The notes below the pieces were generated by a model. It did not search any database. It was not told the origin of the DNA and worked only from the letters and a program-made list of their open reading frames with translations. From Liolophura sinensis (taxonomy: Eukaryota > Mollusca > Polyplacophora > Chitonida > Chitonidae), in NCBI RefSeq assembly GCF_032854445.1, contig NC_088305.1:24585400-24649399 (forward strand): DNA of 64,000 nt. The letters run 5' to 3'. This document shows, piece after piece, positions 8,901 through 23,900 of this stretch; position 1 is the first letter of the stretch, and the number at the start of each line of letters is the position of its first letter. A program made the position numbers and the translations under genes.

Positions 8901-11900
8901 TTAAATGATTTTTAAAAATATTTTTAGAACATTTTTGGAATACTGCCTTATTAAATTATTCAGCTTTAGTGGCTGACTTTATGTTTCACTTTAATGAAAG
9001 TACAATAATTCTTCAACCATTTTTCCTCTTTGCAAGTTGTTTATTCAAGCATTTTCTGAAGGTATTGTTCTGTGTTGACTGATAAGATTGTACTTTTTGT
9101 GAATAATTTCTTTTTTATCAAAGATATAACTAAGTCAATTTACAGTGAAACTGCTTATTCCAAAGGCTGTCAGACACAAAAGAATTCAGAGTGAAGAAAT
9201 TTTGTACTTGTATTTCAGTGTCATGTCAAATTATGTAGCACATACAACAAAACAATAAAACAGTGTGATGTATTTTATGCTATATTTTGCAGGTTCTCAA
9301 AGTTTCACTGTGCTACTTGTGTTTTGGATTTCAAGTGGATGTGGAAAAGCCAGTCTGTGCTATATTCCACAGGTCCACAAAGTTTCTCTGTGGTACATTT
9401 CCTTTGTAATATGTTTCAGGTAGATGTGGAAAAGCCAGGCTGTGGTATATTTTGCAGGCCCACAGAGTTTCTCAGTGGTACATTGCTTTGTAATATGTTT
9501 CAGGTAGATGTGGAAAAGCCGGGCTGTGCTATATTCTGCAGGTCCACAAAGTTTCTCTGTGGTACATTTCCTTTGTAATATGTTTCAGGTGGATGCAGAA
9601 AAGCCAGGCTGTGCTATATTCTGCAGGTCCCACAAAGTTTTCTCTGTGGTACATTTCCTTTGTAATATGTTTCAGGTGGATGTGGAAGAGCCAGGCTGTG
9701 CTATATTCCGCATGTCCACAAAGTTTCTCTGTGGCAGGAGACACCAGTGGCAAGGTAATATACATGTACACAGATAAAAATACCATTTAGATGAAATTAC
9801 ACAGTAAAGTTGGAATTGTGTAGACAATTTTTAGAGTGAGATTGGAAGATAACCCACCGGAACCTCACAGGAGTATTATTTAAGCATCTGGTATGCATCT
9901 CCCTGTTGGCAAGGTTGATACCTGCTGTAGGCTTCGTTATCACCCTTGCTTTACTGTGTGTATACAAGTCTTCAGAAACGGTATTCTTTCAACAGCCAAT
10001 GGCATTGCGGCCCTTGTATTTCTGCCAGGGCATTTTCAGCCAATCATTGATTGTCCATTGTTTCGAAGCAAATGCATGTATGTTTGGATCCCATTTATTC
10101 CTTGGCACAACATTATAAACGCCAATAAGCAGTTTTATGAACGCTGATAGATGTGCTTTTATTGAAACGAACAGGCACCTCAAAGTCACTGTACTATTAT
10201 AGGCAATACTGGTGATAGCGAAAGAGGCCGAACGGCTGATTGATATAACATATGTTTTTGTTGTTTTCATCACTAATTTCTATCAAGCCTTTTTTGCCTC
10301 AAAATGCCCCCCCCCCCCCCCCCCCCCCCCAACTTTTAAAATATCGATGTGTAAGGAGTTATGTTTGCGCTAGGACTTCTGTGGCTAGTGTGAAATAGAC
10401 TTATTCTGTAGATTTATAGTTTTTCTTAGATTTCTGAGTAAAATGAAAATTAGGTGTAAGTTGGCAATGTTGGTGAACCTGATTATGCTAAACTAAATGT
10501 ATTAGTGCTGTATAAAAAATGTGACACTACAAAGAGTCTAATTTATACAGTTTCACTTTTGACTGTTGAAGAAATGCTGATAGTTCACCTTTATATTAAT
10601 AAGTAATAATCTTTCTTGAGTTTTGGTTGAAAGGCCTTATGAATTGAGAGATGAATAAATACTTGTAGAAACTAAGTCATGGGTTTTGCATAAATAAAAT
10701 AAATAAATTGTAGAAACCAATAAGGTATACGCTGTTAGTCATGTCGTATGATGGCTAAAATTTGAAATCGTTAATAAAATAATGCTGTACTTAACAAAAC
10801 TACAACAACAACAACAAATTGGTTGTAGGTGACTTTGTTTGACCCCAACACAATGATAGCAGAACATGTCCTGGAGGCTCACTCAGGCACGCTGTCTGAT
10901 TTTGATCTCCATGGCAACCTGCTCGTGACTGCTGGATTTTCTAACAGGTGAGGGTCATGTGTTTAGAATTGCCAATCACAGGTAATCTTTGAAAGGTCAG
11001 TTGTGTTATTTACCTTTGTGAAGTACACTTGATATGAATTGATGTGGACTATAATCGCATAGAAAACAACTCAAATAAATTTGAATATCAGTATTGAAGT
11101 CCTCTTTGGAAAAAAGAAATTAATTTTGGTGTGTGTGTTTGTGACTGTGCTGCCACAGTTGATTGGGATTGTCACCCTGTATATTTTAAAAAATTCTATA
11201 TTATAAATTGAGCAATGTGGTGAAGGGAAAGAAAATCGTTTGACTGAAGCAGATGTAAACATCAGTAGCAAGAGTTCATCCACATTGCCAACATTTGACT
11301 GTTTTTAATTCAGTGAAAAATAAATCTTAAAAAAAAAACAGAAAAGAATAAATAAAAATGGTTTTGATGATCTTTCCAGTAGTGCTTACTTACCTTAAAG
11401 TGACATGGTGGCCCAAATATTTAGTATCGGGTATTTTTCTCAAGAAGTAAAAGTCACAAGCTTTTGACCTCACCCACAGCATTGTACGTTAAGTGAATGT
11501 TTAGAAATAACAAAAAAAAAAACTGAAAACTGAAAATTCTGCCAGAATATTTAAATAAGGCGCTGTCAATTAAGTGAAAATGGAGCATGGGCACAGCGCT
11601 CAGTAAAATTTATGTGTAAATAAACATAGCTGACTATGGCCATGAAAGAAGGACTTATTCCTCACTTGTGACAGGATCAGCCCAAAAGAGGCATAGAAAA
11701 GAGTTCAACAGGTTGACAAACAAGTCTAGAGTTGTAATTGGCGGTCAGTTTGAACGGTGGAGTACACTGAAGAAAGAGAAGGGTCTTACGAAGCACTAAG
11801 ATGTCGCAAAACTGCTTCGGGATTGGTGGATGCAAATGTTGTTGTTGTTGTGGGCAGGGGTGTTAAACTTCAAAGAGACACACGTTTCTGACTCTTAGTG

Positions 11901-14900
11901 TAATGAGAAGATTATTTGTAACCTTTTCTCAATGCTGTGTAAGCGGTACTTTGCATGTATCTATGTGTATCTCGACTGAACGAAAGTCGATGTCATAGGG
12001 AACTTGCCGAAGGCTGCCCACATGCTTTGGGCCCTTCAGGTTGAGTGTTAATGAGACAAAATGGTCCCCCTGCTTTGTGTTGAATTTGAATAATGGCAGG
12101 ACTTCTCTGTGCTCGTACAAGCTACATATTCAATGAATATTTTTTATTTCAACGTAAGTGATTTAGTTTATGAACAAACTTTAAAACTTCGTTAAGAAGT
12201 CGCAGTCAGAATTTGTTCAAAAATCCAAAGTTTGAGCGACCATGTCACTTTAAAAGAAAATCGCCTCTTTATGTGTTGTTATTTTTTTGTTGATATTGGA
12301 GCTGCAGGTTTTGTTGTTGTTGTAGAATGGGCAGTCTGAATGTAGACCGTTTCCTGATGGTGTATGATCTTAGGACGATGAGAGCTATGGCCCCAACACA
12401 GGTCATCATTGACCCCATGTTCCTTCGTTTTGTTCCCACCTTCTCCAATAGGCTGGCAGTTGTATCACAGGTAAGGGCAGTACAGTAAGTCATTGATACA
12501 GGGTTACTTGTTTGGTGGTCTAATGGTTACAGCGTCTGCCTTGAAGTCAAGAGACCTGGGATCAAACCCAAAACGGAGTCAAAATGGCACTTGTTACTGC
12601 CTCGCTTGGCATTTGGCAATGAGGGAGTAGAACAAGGAAACAGGAATGGTTGACCCGGTGTCAGTGTAATGTTGACTGTGTTGGTGTCATGCCTGGTTCA
12701 GCAGCATGGTGCTTCAGTGGCGCAGCACTTTGGCGGCATGGACTGGCCATGTCACAAGTACACAGAGAATTTGTACACACACATGATACACCTACTGACT
12801 CCTTGTTGTAAAAATTGTAAAGAATGATATAAAACGTCAAGCAGACATGAAGACTTCATTGATACAGAGTTCCTGCAGGGCCTTGAAAATTTGAAAAAGT
12901 CTTTTTTATTGATTTATTTATTTATTTATTTATTTGATTGGTATTTCATGCCATACTCAAGAATATTTCGCTTATACGATGTTGGCCAGCATTATGGTGG
13001 GAGGAAAACCGGGCAGGGCCCAGGGGAATCCCCTACCCATGTGTAGGTTCTTGTCAGACCTTCCCATGTATGACCAGAGAAAAAATCCTGAACTCACACT
13101 ACCACATTGGTGGGACACTTCTGGGTCGTTGGGCTGCCCTAGTGTGCTAATCCCCCTCGGCCATGAAGACCCCCCTGGAATTTGAAAAGTAACTTGCCAT
13201 GGGCATTGAAAAGCCAGGAAAATCAGGGTGTGTTCTAGTTCAGCCCGGAAAACCCTTGAAATTGAGAGTATGGAAGGAAGCAAAACTGGGTCACCTTCTA
13301 TAGTATGCTGACATTCTCTGAAGAAATTTGTTTTGCAACATCTTTGAAATTGCTTTGTATATTGCTTTGTGTTTGTGAAATAACAGAGTTTAATTAATGG
13401 CGGTGATTTTACATTGCTTAAGTGTGTGACTTCAGTCCCAAGAGAGGCCAGGTGGAAATAAAGGATACTTTATGGAATATATATAACAAGGTTAAAAAAA
13501 TTTACAATGAATAATATTATTTAACCCCAATAAGTGAAGGGTTGTCAAAAACAAAATCTTCGGCAGTTTCCTTAAAGTTTTCTTCACATGACGTGATAAT
13601 ATTCCTTATGTGACGATGAATCAGGCTGATATGACATTGAGTAAGGCAGTTATGCTGAATGACGTCGTGCGTGTCTGAAAGTCCGACCTCATTTGTCGAT
13701 ACACGTCAGCGCCAGACCTTCCCACATACGGCAGGAGAGGAAGCCAACACGATCTGGCATGCTAACCCCCTTGGCCACAGGGACCTGTAGGTAGTAGCTC
13801 TTTAAGCGTGTGTAAGTGTACACTGCATTGTGATGTGACTAAAATTTGCAAGCGAGGGTTATATAAATCCCACGATAACAAGTGTTTGCCCTTTATAGCT
13901 CGCCTAACAAAGTAAGGAAGAGAGGGGGATCGGATGCTGTTGGTGTCCAGGTTGTTTAAGTTTTTGGCCAATCATAGGGTTGCAATGGCCACCCACAGTA
14001 CACAGACAGCCAGTCATTGGTAACGATTTGCATATCAAAGACCAAGGAAGTCTTGCCTCATAGCTGAACATTTTGCTGAGCTATTCACAGGGTTGCAATT
14101 GCCTATTGTAGTACATGTACGTTGATTGCCAAGTGCAGTTTATGATTGGCATATCTCAAGATCCTCTGTGATAAATTTGTGCACTCATTGAACACAGTGT
14201 CTTTTACCACAATGATTTACAACTCCATAACATACGAAGTCACTTCTGTGCAATCCTTGTGCACATAATAAACATAATCATAGTTGTGACAGTGTAATAA
14301 TTTTGTTTGTTCTTGTTGATTTAATGGCAAGATGTTAAAATTAGAGGATAATATCTGTGTATATCAGTGTCAGTCATTCTACCTTTTTGTTTTCTTTTTT
14401 GGGTTAAGAGGTCAATATTGTAATGTATCACATGACTTGAACATTTTGCAAACTGCTCGATCAGGCGAGATACCAGTATTCTCTGATTGCCTTTTTTTTG
14501 ACATGCAGACAGGCCAGTTCCAGCTTGTCGAAGCCACTGCCATGACGGCAGCTTCCATGATGTTGTACCAGATTCATACACACGGAGGCCTCATCAACAC
14601 ATTTGACATCTCATCCAGCTGTCAAACCATGGCCTTTGGAGACAGCACAGGTAAGGGTTATCTCCCTTTTAATGAAAAAGTGTGGTTCACATGCTCATGT
14701 TACTTTCTGTCCTTAGTCCCAGGTGAAAGTGTGTATGTGTTTGAAAAAATAATAAACTATAACACCTGTATCCCTTAGGGGATATTTACACCTGCATGAT
14801 TTCCCTCTCTTTAGGTTGATCAAAATTGGAGAGCAATTGATGACTTGAGGGTTTGTAATTAAATATGGTATAAAATCGTGACACACTTTTTACTGCTCTG

Positions 14901-17900
14901 CTGTTATCAAACTTTTGACCAACGTCAATTTTTAATCCATTCTGTGTACCTCTGTCTACAATTACCAGTGTGTATTCTTTTTGTCCTTGTTCAGGTTACT
15001 TGCATCTGTTTGGGAACACAGACCAGCCCGTTTTCAATTCCTTCCCTGAGCCCACAGAGTTTGTGCACCCGGTGAGATTTACCTACCTACATGTATTAAT
15101 GCTGTGACGTGTATGTGCAGTTTGAAAGGGGAAGAACAGTTAAGAAAAAGTATCACTATTAGGCAGGCCAGAATTTGAGGTAATGCCATTTCCTGTTGAG
15201 ACAGAGAACAGTTGATAGATAGGTTGTACAAATCAGGTATGAGATATTTCTTCATTTGGGGGACGGAAGCTTCAGAAAAATGCTCTGGGTTTAGCTTAGA
15301 TCCTGTTTAAAAGAAAAGACAACACCAGACTAAATCTGTGAAGCATAATTCTTCAATCTTTTTTATGTGTTTGTAAGGTGTTTATTCAAGCATATTCTGA
15401 AGGCATTAATCTGTGTAGATTGATGAAATAAGCCCTGAAACTGGACAATCCAACCAATGTAGGTTTGTTCCCCAAGTCAATTTAAAAATGTGCATTAGTT
15501 GTGCTGAAAGTTGGTCTTTTATATGCGAACAGCTGAGGAGTTAGGGTATACATTAAAAAAGCATCCCGCAAGTTTATGAAGATTAACGTTTGAGAACAAC
15601 TTTTGATGTTGAACAACTGAGATATCACAGAACAAAATTGTGTGCATTGATAAAATTGAAAATGCTGCCATGTTTGTAATTTTGATCAGTCAGATGCACA
15701 ATTTATTGTAGAACTTGAGAATGCAGCTTTTTCTGCTTACATCATCTGAACGCTGCTTTGCCTTTTGCTAAGTTGCTAGGTTGTTTTCCAATGGCTCATC
15801 CTGTGGCCTTATAAGAATTCCACATTAATAATTGATTTATTGAGTTGTTCCACATAAATAATTGATTTATTGAGTTGTTCCACATTAATAATTGATTTAT
15901 GGCCTCATAAGAATTCTACATTAATAATTGATTTATTGAGTTGTTCCACATTAATAATTGATTTATTTATGGCCTCATAAGAATTCCACATTAATAATTG
16001 ATTTAGTGAGTTGTTCCACATTAATAATTGATTTATTTATGACTTAATAAGAATTCTACATTAATAATTGATTTATTGAGTTGTTCCACATTAATAATTG
16101 ATTTATTTATGGCCTCATAAGAATTCCACATTAATAATTGATTTATTGAGTTGTAAAGCGCATTGCTGCTCTCCCTGAATAACTCAAATTATATTATGTG
16201 TTATGTGTCTTTTGTTTTAAAATGACAAAATGATGAAGTGTGTAACATACATATACACGTAGTTTCCTCAATTTTTCCTCAATTTCTCTCTCTCACTGAC
16301 AAAAATAAAAAAAGAAAAATGTTCTCTTCATTCTTACAGCCTGATCCACATCAGCCAATCCACATCAATGATGAGTTAACTCCCCTGTCTATCATTCCCA
16401 TGCAGTACCCCACCCAGGGCACACTGCTGTCTGATTGGCCACATTACCTGTGTCAGAAAGTGTACAGGTAGGTACTTATTGGACGTTGGGAAGACTGTGA
16501 CCATGGAACCTGATTGAGAACAGCATCTACTTGTAGTTAATCAAGGACGAACATATACATGTACTTTCCTCATTTATTTATTTATTTATTTGACTGGTGT
16601 TTTACGCCGTACTCAAGAATATTTCACTTATACGACGGCAGGCAGCATTAAGGTGGAATGAAACCGGGCAGAGCCCGGGGGAAACCCACGACCATCCGCA
16701 GGTTGCTGCAGGCCTTCCCACATAAGGCCGGAGAGGAAGCCAGCATGAGCTGGACTTGAACTCACAGCGACCGCATACTCTCCTCATTCAGACGCCCATA
16801 ACCTATTGTCTACAACATCTGCTGAAGGAGCTCACATATCTGATCCAGATGGCTTATTAACAGAATTGAGAATGGCCAATGAAAATGATCGTAGCAGCTT
16901 TAACATAGTAAGCCTGTTGTTGTAAAGTGTCTGAGAAAAAACAAAGGGGTAGGGTGAACACGAAATACCAAATTGGTTGATAGGGATTGAGTTTTAAGTT
17001 TGGAGACAATATATGGTACATTTGTGGGTTATCCGTGAAACCAGGTGTTGCTGAAGTAGTTTTCATTTGGCTGGAAATGCAAATACCAGAAGACGGCAAC
17101 CCGCATCTTCAATATTAACAACGACACATCTCCACCTCGACCAATGAAAATTTGTATTTGTTTGGCAAGTAGTTTTGTATTGTATGGAGCATTCATTGGC
17201 TATCACAGATTATGTAACTTTTCCCTCATATAAGAAAATGAGGTGTCATTCGACAAAGCATCATAGATTTATAGATTTAATTGCTCTGTTGTGGGGAGAA
17301 TGCAGAAGAAGAAGATTTAGCAAAAAAAAAAAAATAATAATAATAAAATAGTTGTTGACTAATATGTGGGACTGAAAAATATTCAGATCAGATAAACTGA
17401 TTGCCATCCTAAACAAGAATGAAACAAATAGTTTGTCTCAGTTTTGTTCAAATCGAGAAAGCTTGGTTTAAACACACTCAGAGAATCTGTTCACGTTGTA
17501 TGACATTGATAATTTTTTTGCAGAAAACCTAAACCAGTCGACAGTGAGATTTTAAGGTCGATGAAGATCTACCACAATGTTGGTTACGCTCCGAACCCAG
17601 GCAACAAACGTCGGAACCAAGTGCAATACAAACTAAATGAGAACAACAAACATCGAAGTCGCAAATCTAGTGTGCCAGAGTCCCCGATGGGAAGGGGTGA
17701 GTGGAGATGTATACATTAACATATTACTCTTGAAAGTTTTTACTTCTGTGTATGCCTGAATTTTGGTATTGTTTTAAAAAATCAGTATTTCAGATGTTGT
17801 AGAAACTTTGCGCTGCATTGACATTCATTTGAAAAAAAATTAAAATCATTTCAGTCTGCTTGTACTTGTTGCTGGATGTTAATTTTCTGCTTGCCGTTAC

Positions 17901-20900
17901 AATATAAGGCGTTACAAATTAACTACCGTGTAAGATGAAGTAGTATGTTGGGGCAGGTAAATGTGCCTTTGTTCTGGTTAATTGGTTAATTATAGTTTTC
18001 AGTCAAAATTCTTAATTATTAATTAATCTGAACATACAATGTATCTGTTGAATGTTTCACAATGTGGGCATCAGCATAAAAATAAGGTATTAAGCCAAAG
18101 TGTCTGCACTAAAGATTTTTGGATGAGAGCGTATTTGCTAATCAAACAAAAATTTTCTGTATTTTCAATGAATATGATACCTGTGCTAGTTATAGTGTTA
18201 AAATGATGCTAAAATTTAAACAAAACATTATAAATTTTTTCATAAACTTTATAGCTGATTTTGAAGGGTAACACATGCCCAGAAACGGCTGATATTTTCT
18301 GAAATGTAAATATTTGGGGTATTCTGAAACAAAAATTCTCATTGATTGTTTACCAAGTATGTTTGGTATATTCTCTTCAGTGTTGAAAAAATGAGAAAAA
18401 TAAACTGTACAACTTGTGGTTTGATGAAGATATGTTATATTTGACTTATTGCGGTCTAAATGCTGATTAACACGCAGCTGAAATTTCCAAAAATTATTTT
18501 ACAGGGGATGACCCATTTATTGTTGTTCCAAAGCGTTACAGACGAGTTGAGATCAAGTATTCCCGACTCGGCGTAGAGGATTTTGACTTCCGTCATTATA
18601 ACAAGACAAACTTTGCGGGTCTGGAGACTCACATTCCAAACGCATATTGCAATTCCATGTTACAGGTAAGAGGGGGTCTCAGTCTTAGGCCGTGATCTAA
18701 TGTGTAAAGGCTATTGCCTTTCAGTCACTAGGACCTACATGGTCTCGGTTCAATCCCGGCCTTGGACAGGGAATTTGTTTGTGTTTGTCTGACTTTTTCA
18801 TGAGATTCAGAGTGATCCTAATAGGGACTATTAAAATCTGAAATCAAATGCTGTTGTTTCAAAAGTTGGAAAGAAGATATCATACACATGATCTTCATTA
18901 CATGTTTGTACACATTGTTTGTCAACATTGTTTGTCCACATGATTTAGAAAAAATTGGCTTCTGGTACTGTGTAAATCTGACCTTTAGTCGACATGATTT
19001 AGAAAAACTTGGCTACTGATACTGTGTAAATCTGACCTTTAGTCAACATGATCAGGAAAAACTTGGCTACTGGTACTGTGTAAGTCTGACCTTTAGTCGA
19101 CATGATTTAGAAAAACTTGGCTACTGATACTGTGTAAATCTGACCTTTAGTCAACATGATCAGGAAAAACTTGGCTACTGATACTGTGTAAATCTGACCT
19201 TTAGTCGACATGATTTAGAAAAACTTAGCTACTGACACTGTGTAAGTCTGACCTTTAGTCAACATGATCAGAAAAAACTTGGCTACTGATACTGTGTAAG
19301 TTTGACCCTTAGTCGACATGATTTAGAAAAACTTGGCTACTGACACTGTGCAAGTCTGACCCTTAGTTGACATAATCAAGAAAAACTTGGCCACTGGTAC
19401 TGTGCAAGTCTGACCCTTAGTTGACATAATCAAGAAAAAGTTGGCTACTGGTATTGTGTAAGTGTGACCCTTAGTCAACGTGATTGAGAAAAACTTTGCT
19501 ACTGGTACCGTGCAAGTCTGACCCTTAGTTGACATAATCAAGAAAAAGTTGGCTACTGGTACTGTGCAAGTCTGACCCTTAGTCGACATGATCAAGAAAA
19601 ACTTGGCTACTGACACTGTATAAGCCTGACCCTTAGTCGACATGATCAAGAAAAACTTGGCTACTGATACTGTATAAGCCTGACCCTTAGTCGACATGAT
19701 CAAGAAAAACTTAACTACTGATACTGGTTAAGTCTGACCCTTAGTTGACATAATCAAGAAAAAGTTGGCTACTGGTACTGTGCAAGTCTGACCGTGTCTC
19801 AACTTCATTCGGAATTTGAAATGAAGTAATATAGACATTGAAAATGAATAGTGCAAAGCATTTATACGGTATATAGTATGATAAATGACCTAATATTTCT
19901 CCCCCAAAATGTGCATATTTGGAGCCAATTAAAGGTCATATAATAATACCTTTGGTGCTGAAACCTACATTTTTCAAGCAATGTATCATCCATGTAAACA
20001 AGGCACCTCTCTAAGGCCAACAGCACAGTTTTTTCAGGCAGAATGTCACAGAAAAATTTTAAGTAACTTACATATCTTATTGTTTATGCATGTGACATGT
20101 GAAAAATTTGCAACTTGGTCATGAGTAAATTTTTTATGTCATTATTACATAACATAAATACTCATACAGATACAGTGAAGTAAGACGTGCAACTTACTTA
20201 TGTGTGTAACTTTTAAGCGATATTAAAATTGTCAAAACTTGTGTGAAACTCCATTTGCTAGGCATTTATGCACTTATAGTAGGTCATTTACCGTAATGCT
20301 GTTGTTCCATCTTTTATCCCAGGTGCTATACTTTATTGAACCGTTGCGGGTCTCCTTGTTGAACCACATGTGTGCCAAGGAGTTCTGTCTGGCCTGTGAG
20401 CTTGGCTACCTCTTCCACATGCTAGACAAGCAGAAGGGACAGACCTGTCAGGTATTTGTAGCCTCCACTCAGTTATATGCATTCTCTGCCTCAGTTTCTG
20501 TTCTATTCTACCTTCTCAATAATTACAGATGCATTTTCAGACACTGTATACCATAGTGCCTTGCGAGGGATGTTGTTTAAAGTAATAAACTCTCCGTCGA
20601 GAGTAGGGGATTACTCGTAGTCGATCAGTGACAGCTGCCCACACCTCTGTCTCGCCTCAGTGATCCTCACCATGTTGGCAAGAGGGGTAGGAAACACACT
20701 GCCGTTTTTTTTTTTTTAAAGATTCACATTTTTCCATTGAACGGTTGTAAGAAGCAGGGATGGACTAAACACTTGTTTGCAATTACTGGTACTGTCCCAG
20801 CAAACAGTATGATTACTGGCACTTGGAAAGATGAAAATCCTGCCTCGGCCGGTATTTAGGCCCACATTGTCTTAGGCCTACAGATCCTGCATTTGACACA

Positions 20901-23900
20901 ATCAACATTCGAACTCTTCGATGAGTATGTGAAATGGCTAGTGAATAACCAGCTTTTATGTCTTCCGTTACAGTTCTTTCACTTTAAAGGCCATTTCCAT
21001 CAGAACAACATGTGGTGGTGTGTGTTACCTGCATGATCCTTACATCTGTGTGTCAAAACAGACATTCATATGCCAGACATCAACCAGTAGTTCCATATCA
21101 CTCATCGCAAGGCCAGTTCTCCAAATGACATATAACCTAGTTGAAAGTTGGGCGTGACAGCAAAAAGTACATACATGTAGCCTCACAAACAGCACTAGGA
21201 TTGTACGTGTGGTGTATTTTTTTTGATTTACTGCAAGGAAAATACTAACATACTTTGCAAACATCAAATGCAGTAAGAAGAAGAAATTTTGAACAGAAGT
21301 CCAACAATAAGAATGTCTGAGTGTTTGTAAGCCCGAGTGATTTTACTTGGTGATCTCAACCGATGCTGTAAGCCAGGTACTTGGAGACTCTTCCATACGC
21401 CATAGGGGTGATTGACCAATCTAAGTTACATAAACATTGCTTTGAGATTCTTTCACTGGGTAGCCACCACCCCTCTCATACTTTTAATTGACTGGCTGAA
21501 ACTTGAACTTACCATCCAGATACAGCATATGCTTGTGTTGTAGACTCCTGCCGATCAAGCTCTGCTTCCTGTGCATCAGAAGCTTTTATTGCCACCTTAA
21601 AAATAAAACCTGGTTCAAAAGTTTTGTCACAGTTTGGTTCACTCACCGATGTATGTACCTGTAGGCCTGTCGATAATTTGGGAAAGCTGCTTAAAATATA
21701 TTGTCAGTGAGATACATACAGGCTGTGAATTTCCATGATACTTTAATCATGCATTTTGTTCTGGGTTTGTTATCTGATAATAATTTCTAAAGCCAGTACC
21801 TGTAGCAATTGTTTTAGATACAGTCTTGATTTTTGTAATCAATATGCACTTAGCATATTTTGTTTCCCTAATGTTTAACTGAAGAGTTTTTCAAGACACT
21901 TCAGTTTATTTGAAGTTGGAATGAACTGAGTGAGGTGTCCAAGGAAAGAAGAAAGCCCCTTCCCTTTTGTCTGTGTCTTATTTATTTTATTTTTTTTGTG
22001 CTTTTTTTTTAACAAACTTGTCAGTTGATTAAAAGCTTTTTTTTCACTGTCTCTCTTTCGATGTAAAATATTACACCCTGAAAATGATTTCTGAATCATT
22101 TCATCTCGTTTGACTAGTAGTACTTTTAGCAGTAAACAGTCCATGGATAATGAAGTCTTTATGCATCATGGATGTTTCATACTAAAGGTTTCACTTTCAC
22201 TTTCTTCATTATTCGAAAAAAGGGAATTGTTCAGAAATCTCACTCACAACATACACCTCTCTGCCTTAATTAATGCATCAGATATATATGTCAGTAATCT
22301 AAACTGCACAACAATGGGAACTTCAACACATAAACGGGGCCTCCGTGGCTCAGTCGGTTAGCGCGCTAGCGCAGCGTAGTGACCCAGAAGCCTCTCACCA
22401 ATGCAGTCGCTGTGAGTTCAAGACCAGCTCATGCTGGCTTCCTCTCCGGTCGTACATGGGAAGGTCTGTCAGCAACCTGCGGATGGTCGTGGGTTTACCC
22501 CGGGCTCTGCCCGGTTTCCACCCACCATAATGCTGAGCGCCGTCTTATAAGTGAAATATTCTTGAGTACGGCGTAAAACACCAATCAAAAAAAAAAAAAA
22601 AAAATCAACACATAAACCAAAAAAAAGGGTACTATCGGATTATTACCCACAAGTAAAAGATCACCCATAGGGGAATATAATGAAAAAAGGGTGATGTGAC
22701 TTCAGGGTACCTTGGCAGTGGCAGTATTGTCCATATAGAGCACACCTTACAATTCAAACATTTAACTACATTTAACTGATATTAAAAAGAAATCTAAGCA
22801 AGTACGTAAAATACGGGTAGACAGACTTTTTAAGACAGTTCTTTTCTTTCTCCCGATGCTCATTCTTTTGCTGTCTTTTCCTTTGATTTCAGGCTAGTAA
22901 CTTTCTACGCGTGTTCCGGACAATCCCGGAGGCTGCTGCGCTGGGATTGGTCCTTGGGGATGCTGAGGAGTCGATGGGGAAGTTCAACCTGTCCCGGCTA
23001 ATCCAGAGCTGGCAGAGATTCCTACATCAACAGATCCACTCAGTGAGACAATGTCTTTTTTTTTTTTTAATTCTCATAAAACTCATTGCCATTTCATTCA
23101 AAAACAATATTTTGACTGTGTTGTTAGACAACAGTCAATTAGCCTTTCAATTTTGACTTAGCCCTGACATACGCCAACTGCCACTTTCACCAAATCTTGT
23201 AAATGTATTTTATGTAACTTCAATGAATATTATGTTGCCCGACAGCATTTTTAGCTTGCCTGTACGGAGTAAAGAGAGGTATTGTGAGACAGAGATGAGT
23301 ATGGTTAGTGTTGCAGTGGCTATCTGTAGTACACAGATAGCCAGTGGTTGATGGCATTCTGCGTAGAAAAAACCAAGGAAGTTTTTTATCTCATAGCTCA
23401 ACATTTCTTCAGCCATTCACAGGGTTGCGGTTGCCACCCATAGTACATGGATTGCCAAATGCAGACCTCTGCGGTAAATTTGTGCAAAAACTCCAGAGAG
23501 TATCTTTTACCACCACAATGATTTTCATTTCATTCCATAACATATGAAGTCACTGCTCTGCAATCCTTACTCATACGATAAACAGTCATAGTTGTGAGAG
23601 TATAATAATGTTTGCCTTTCTTGTTGATTTATTGGCAACATCTTTGCACTAAGCAAGAACTAATGAGGGACTAATATCTATGTATGACAGGGTCAATCAG
23701 TCTGTATTTTAGTTTAGAGGTTAATATTTGAACATATCACCTGACTTGAATGTTATGCAGTTTTACGAACTGCTCAATCAGGTGAGCTACAGGTATTCTC
23801 AGAATGCCTTGTTTTAAAATCCAGATATTATCATTTTGGAAAAACTGTTGTTGAAGGTTTACCCTGGCCTCTCTGGTTTTCTCATCCCCAAAAGCTGCTA

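Noticed and set aside
19323-19703. 126-codon minus ORF with repeated peptide
   Set aside because: Tandem-repeat artefact inside a PAN2 intron.
22336-22420. tRNA gene
   Set aside because: A and B boxes are present but there is no matching acceptor stem; it is the head of a SINE that recurs many times.
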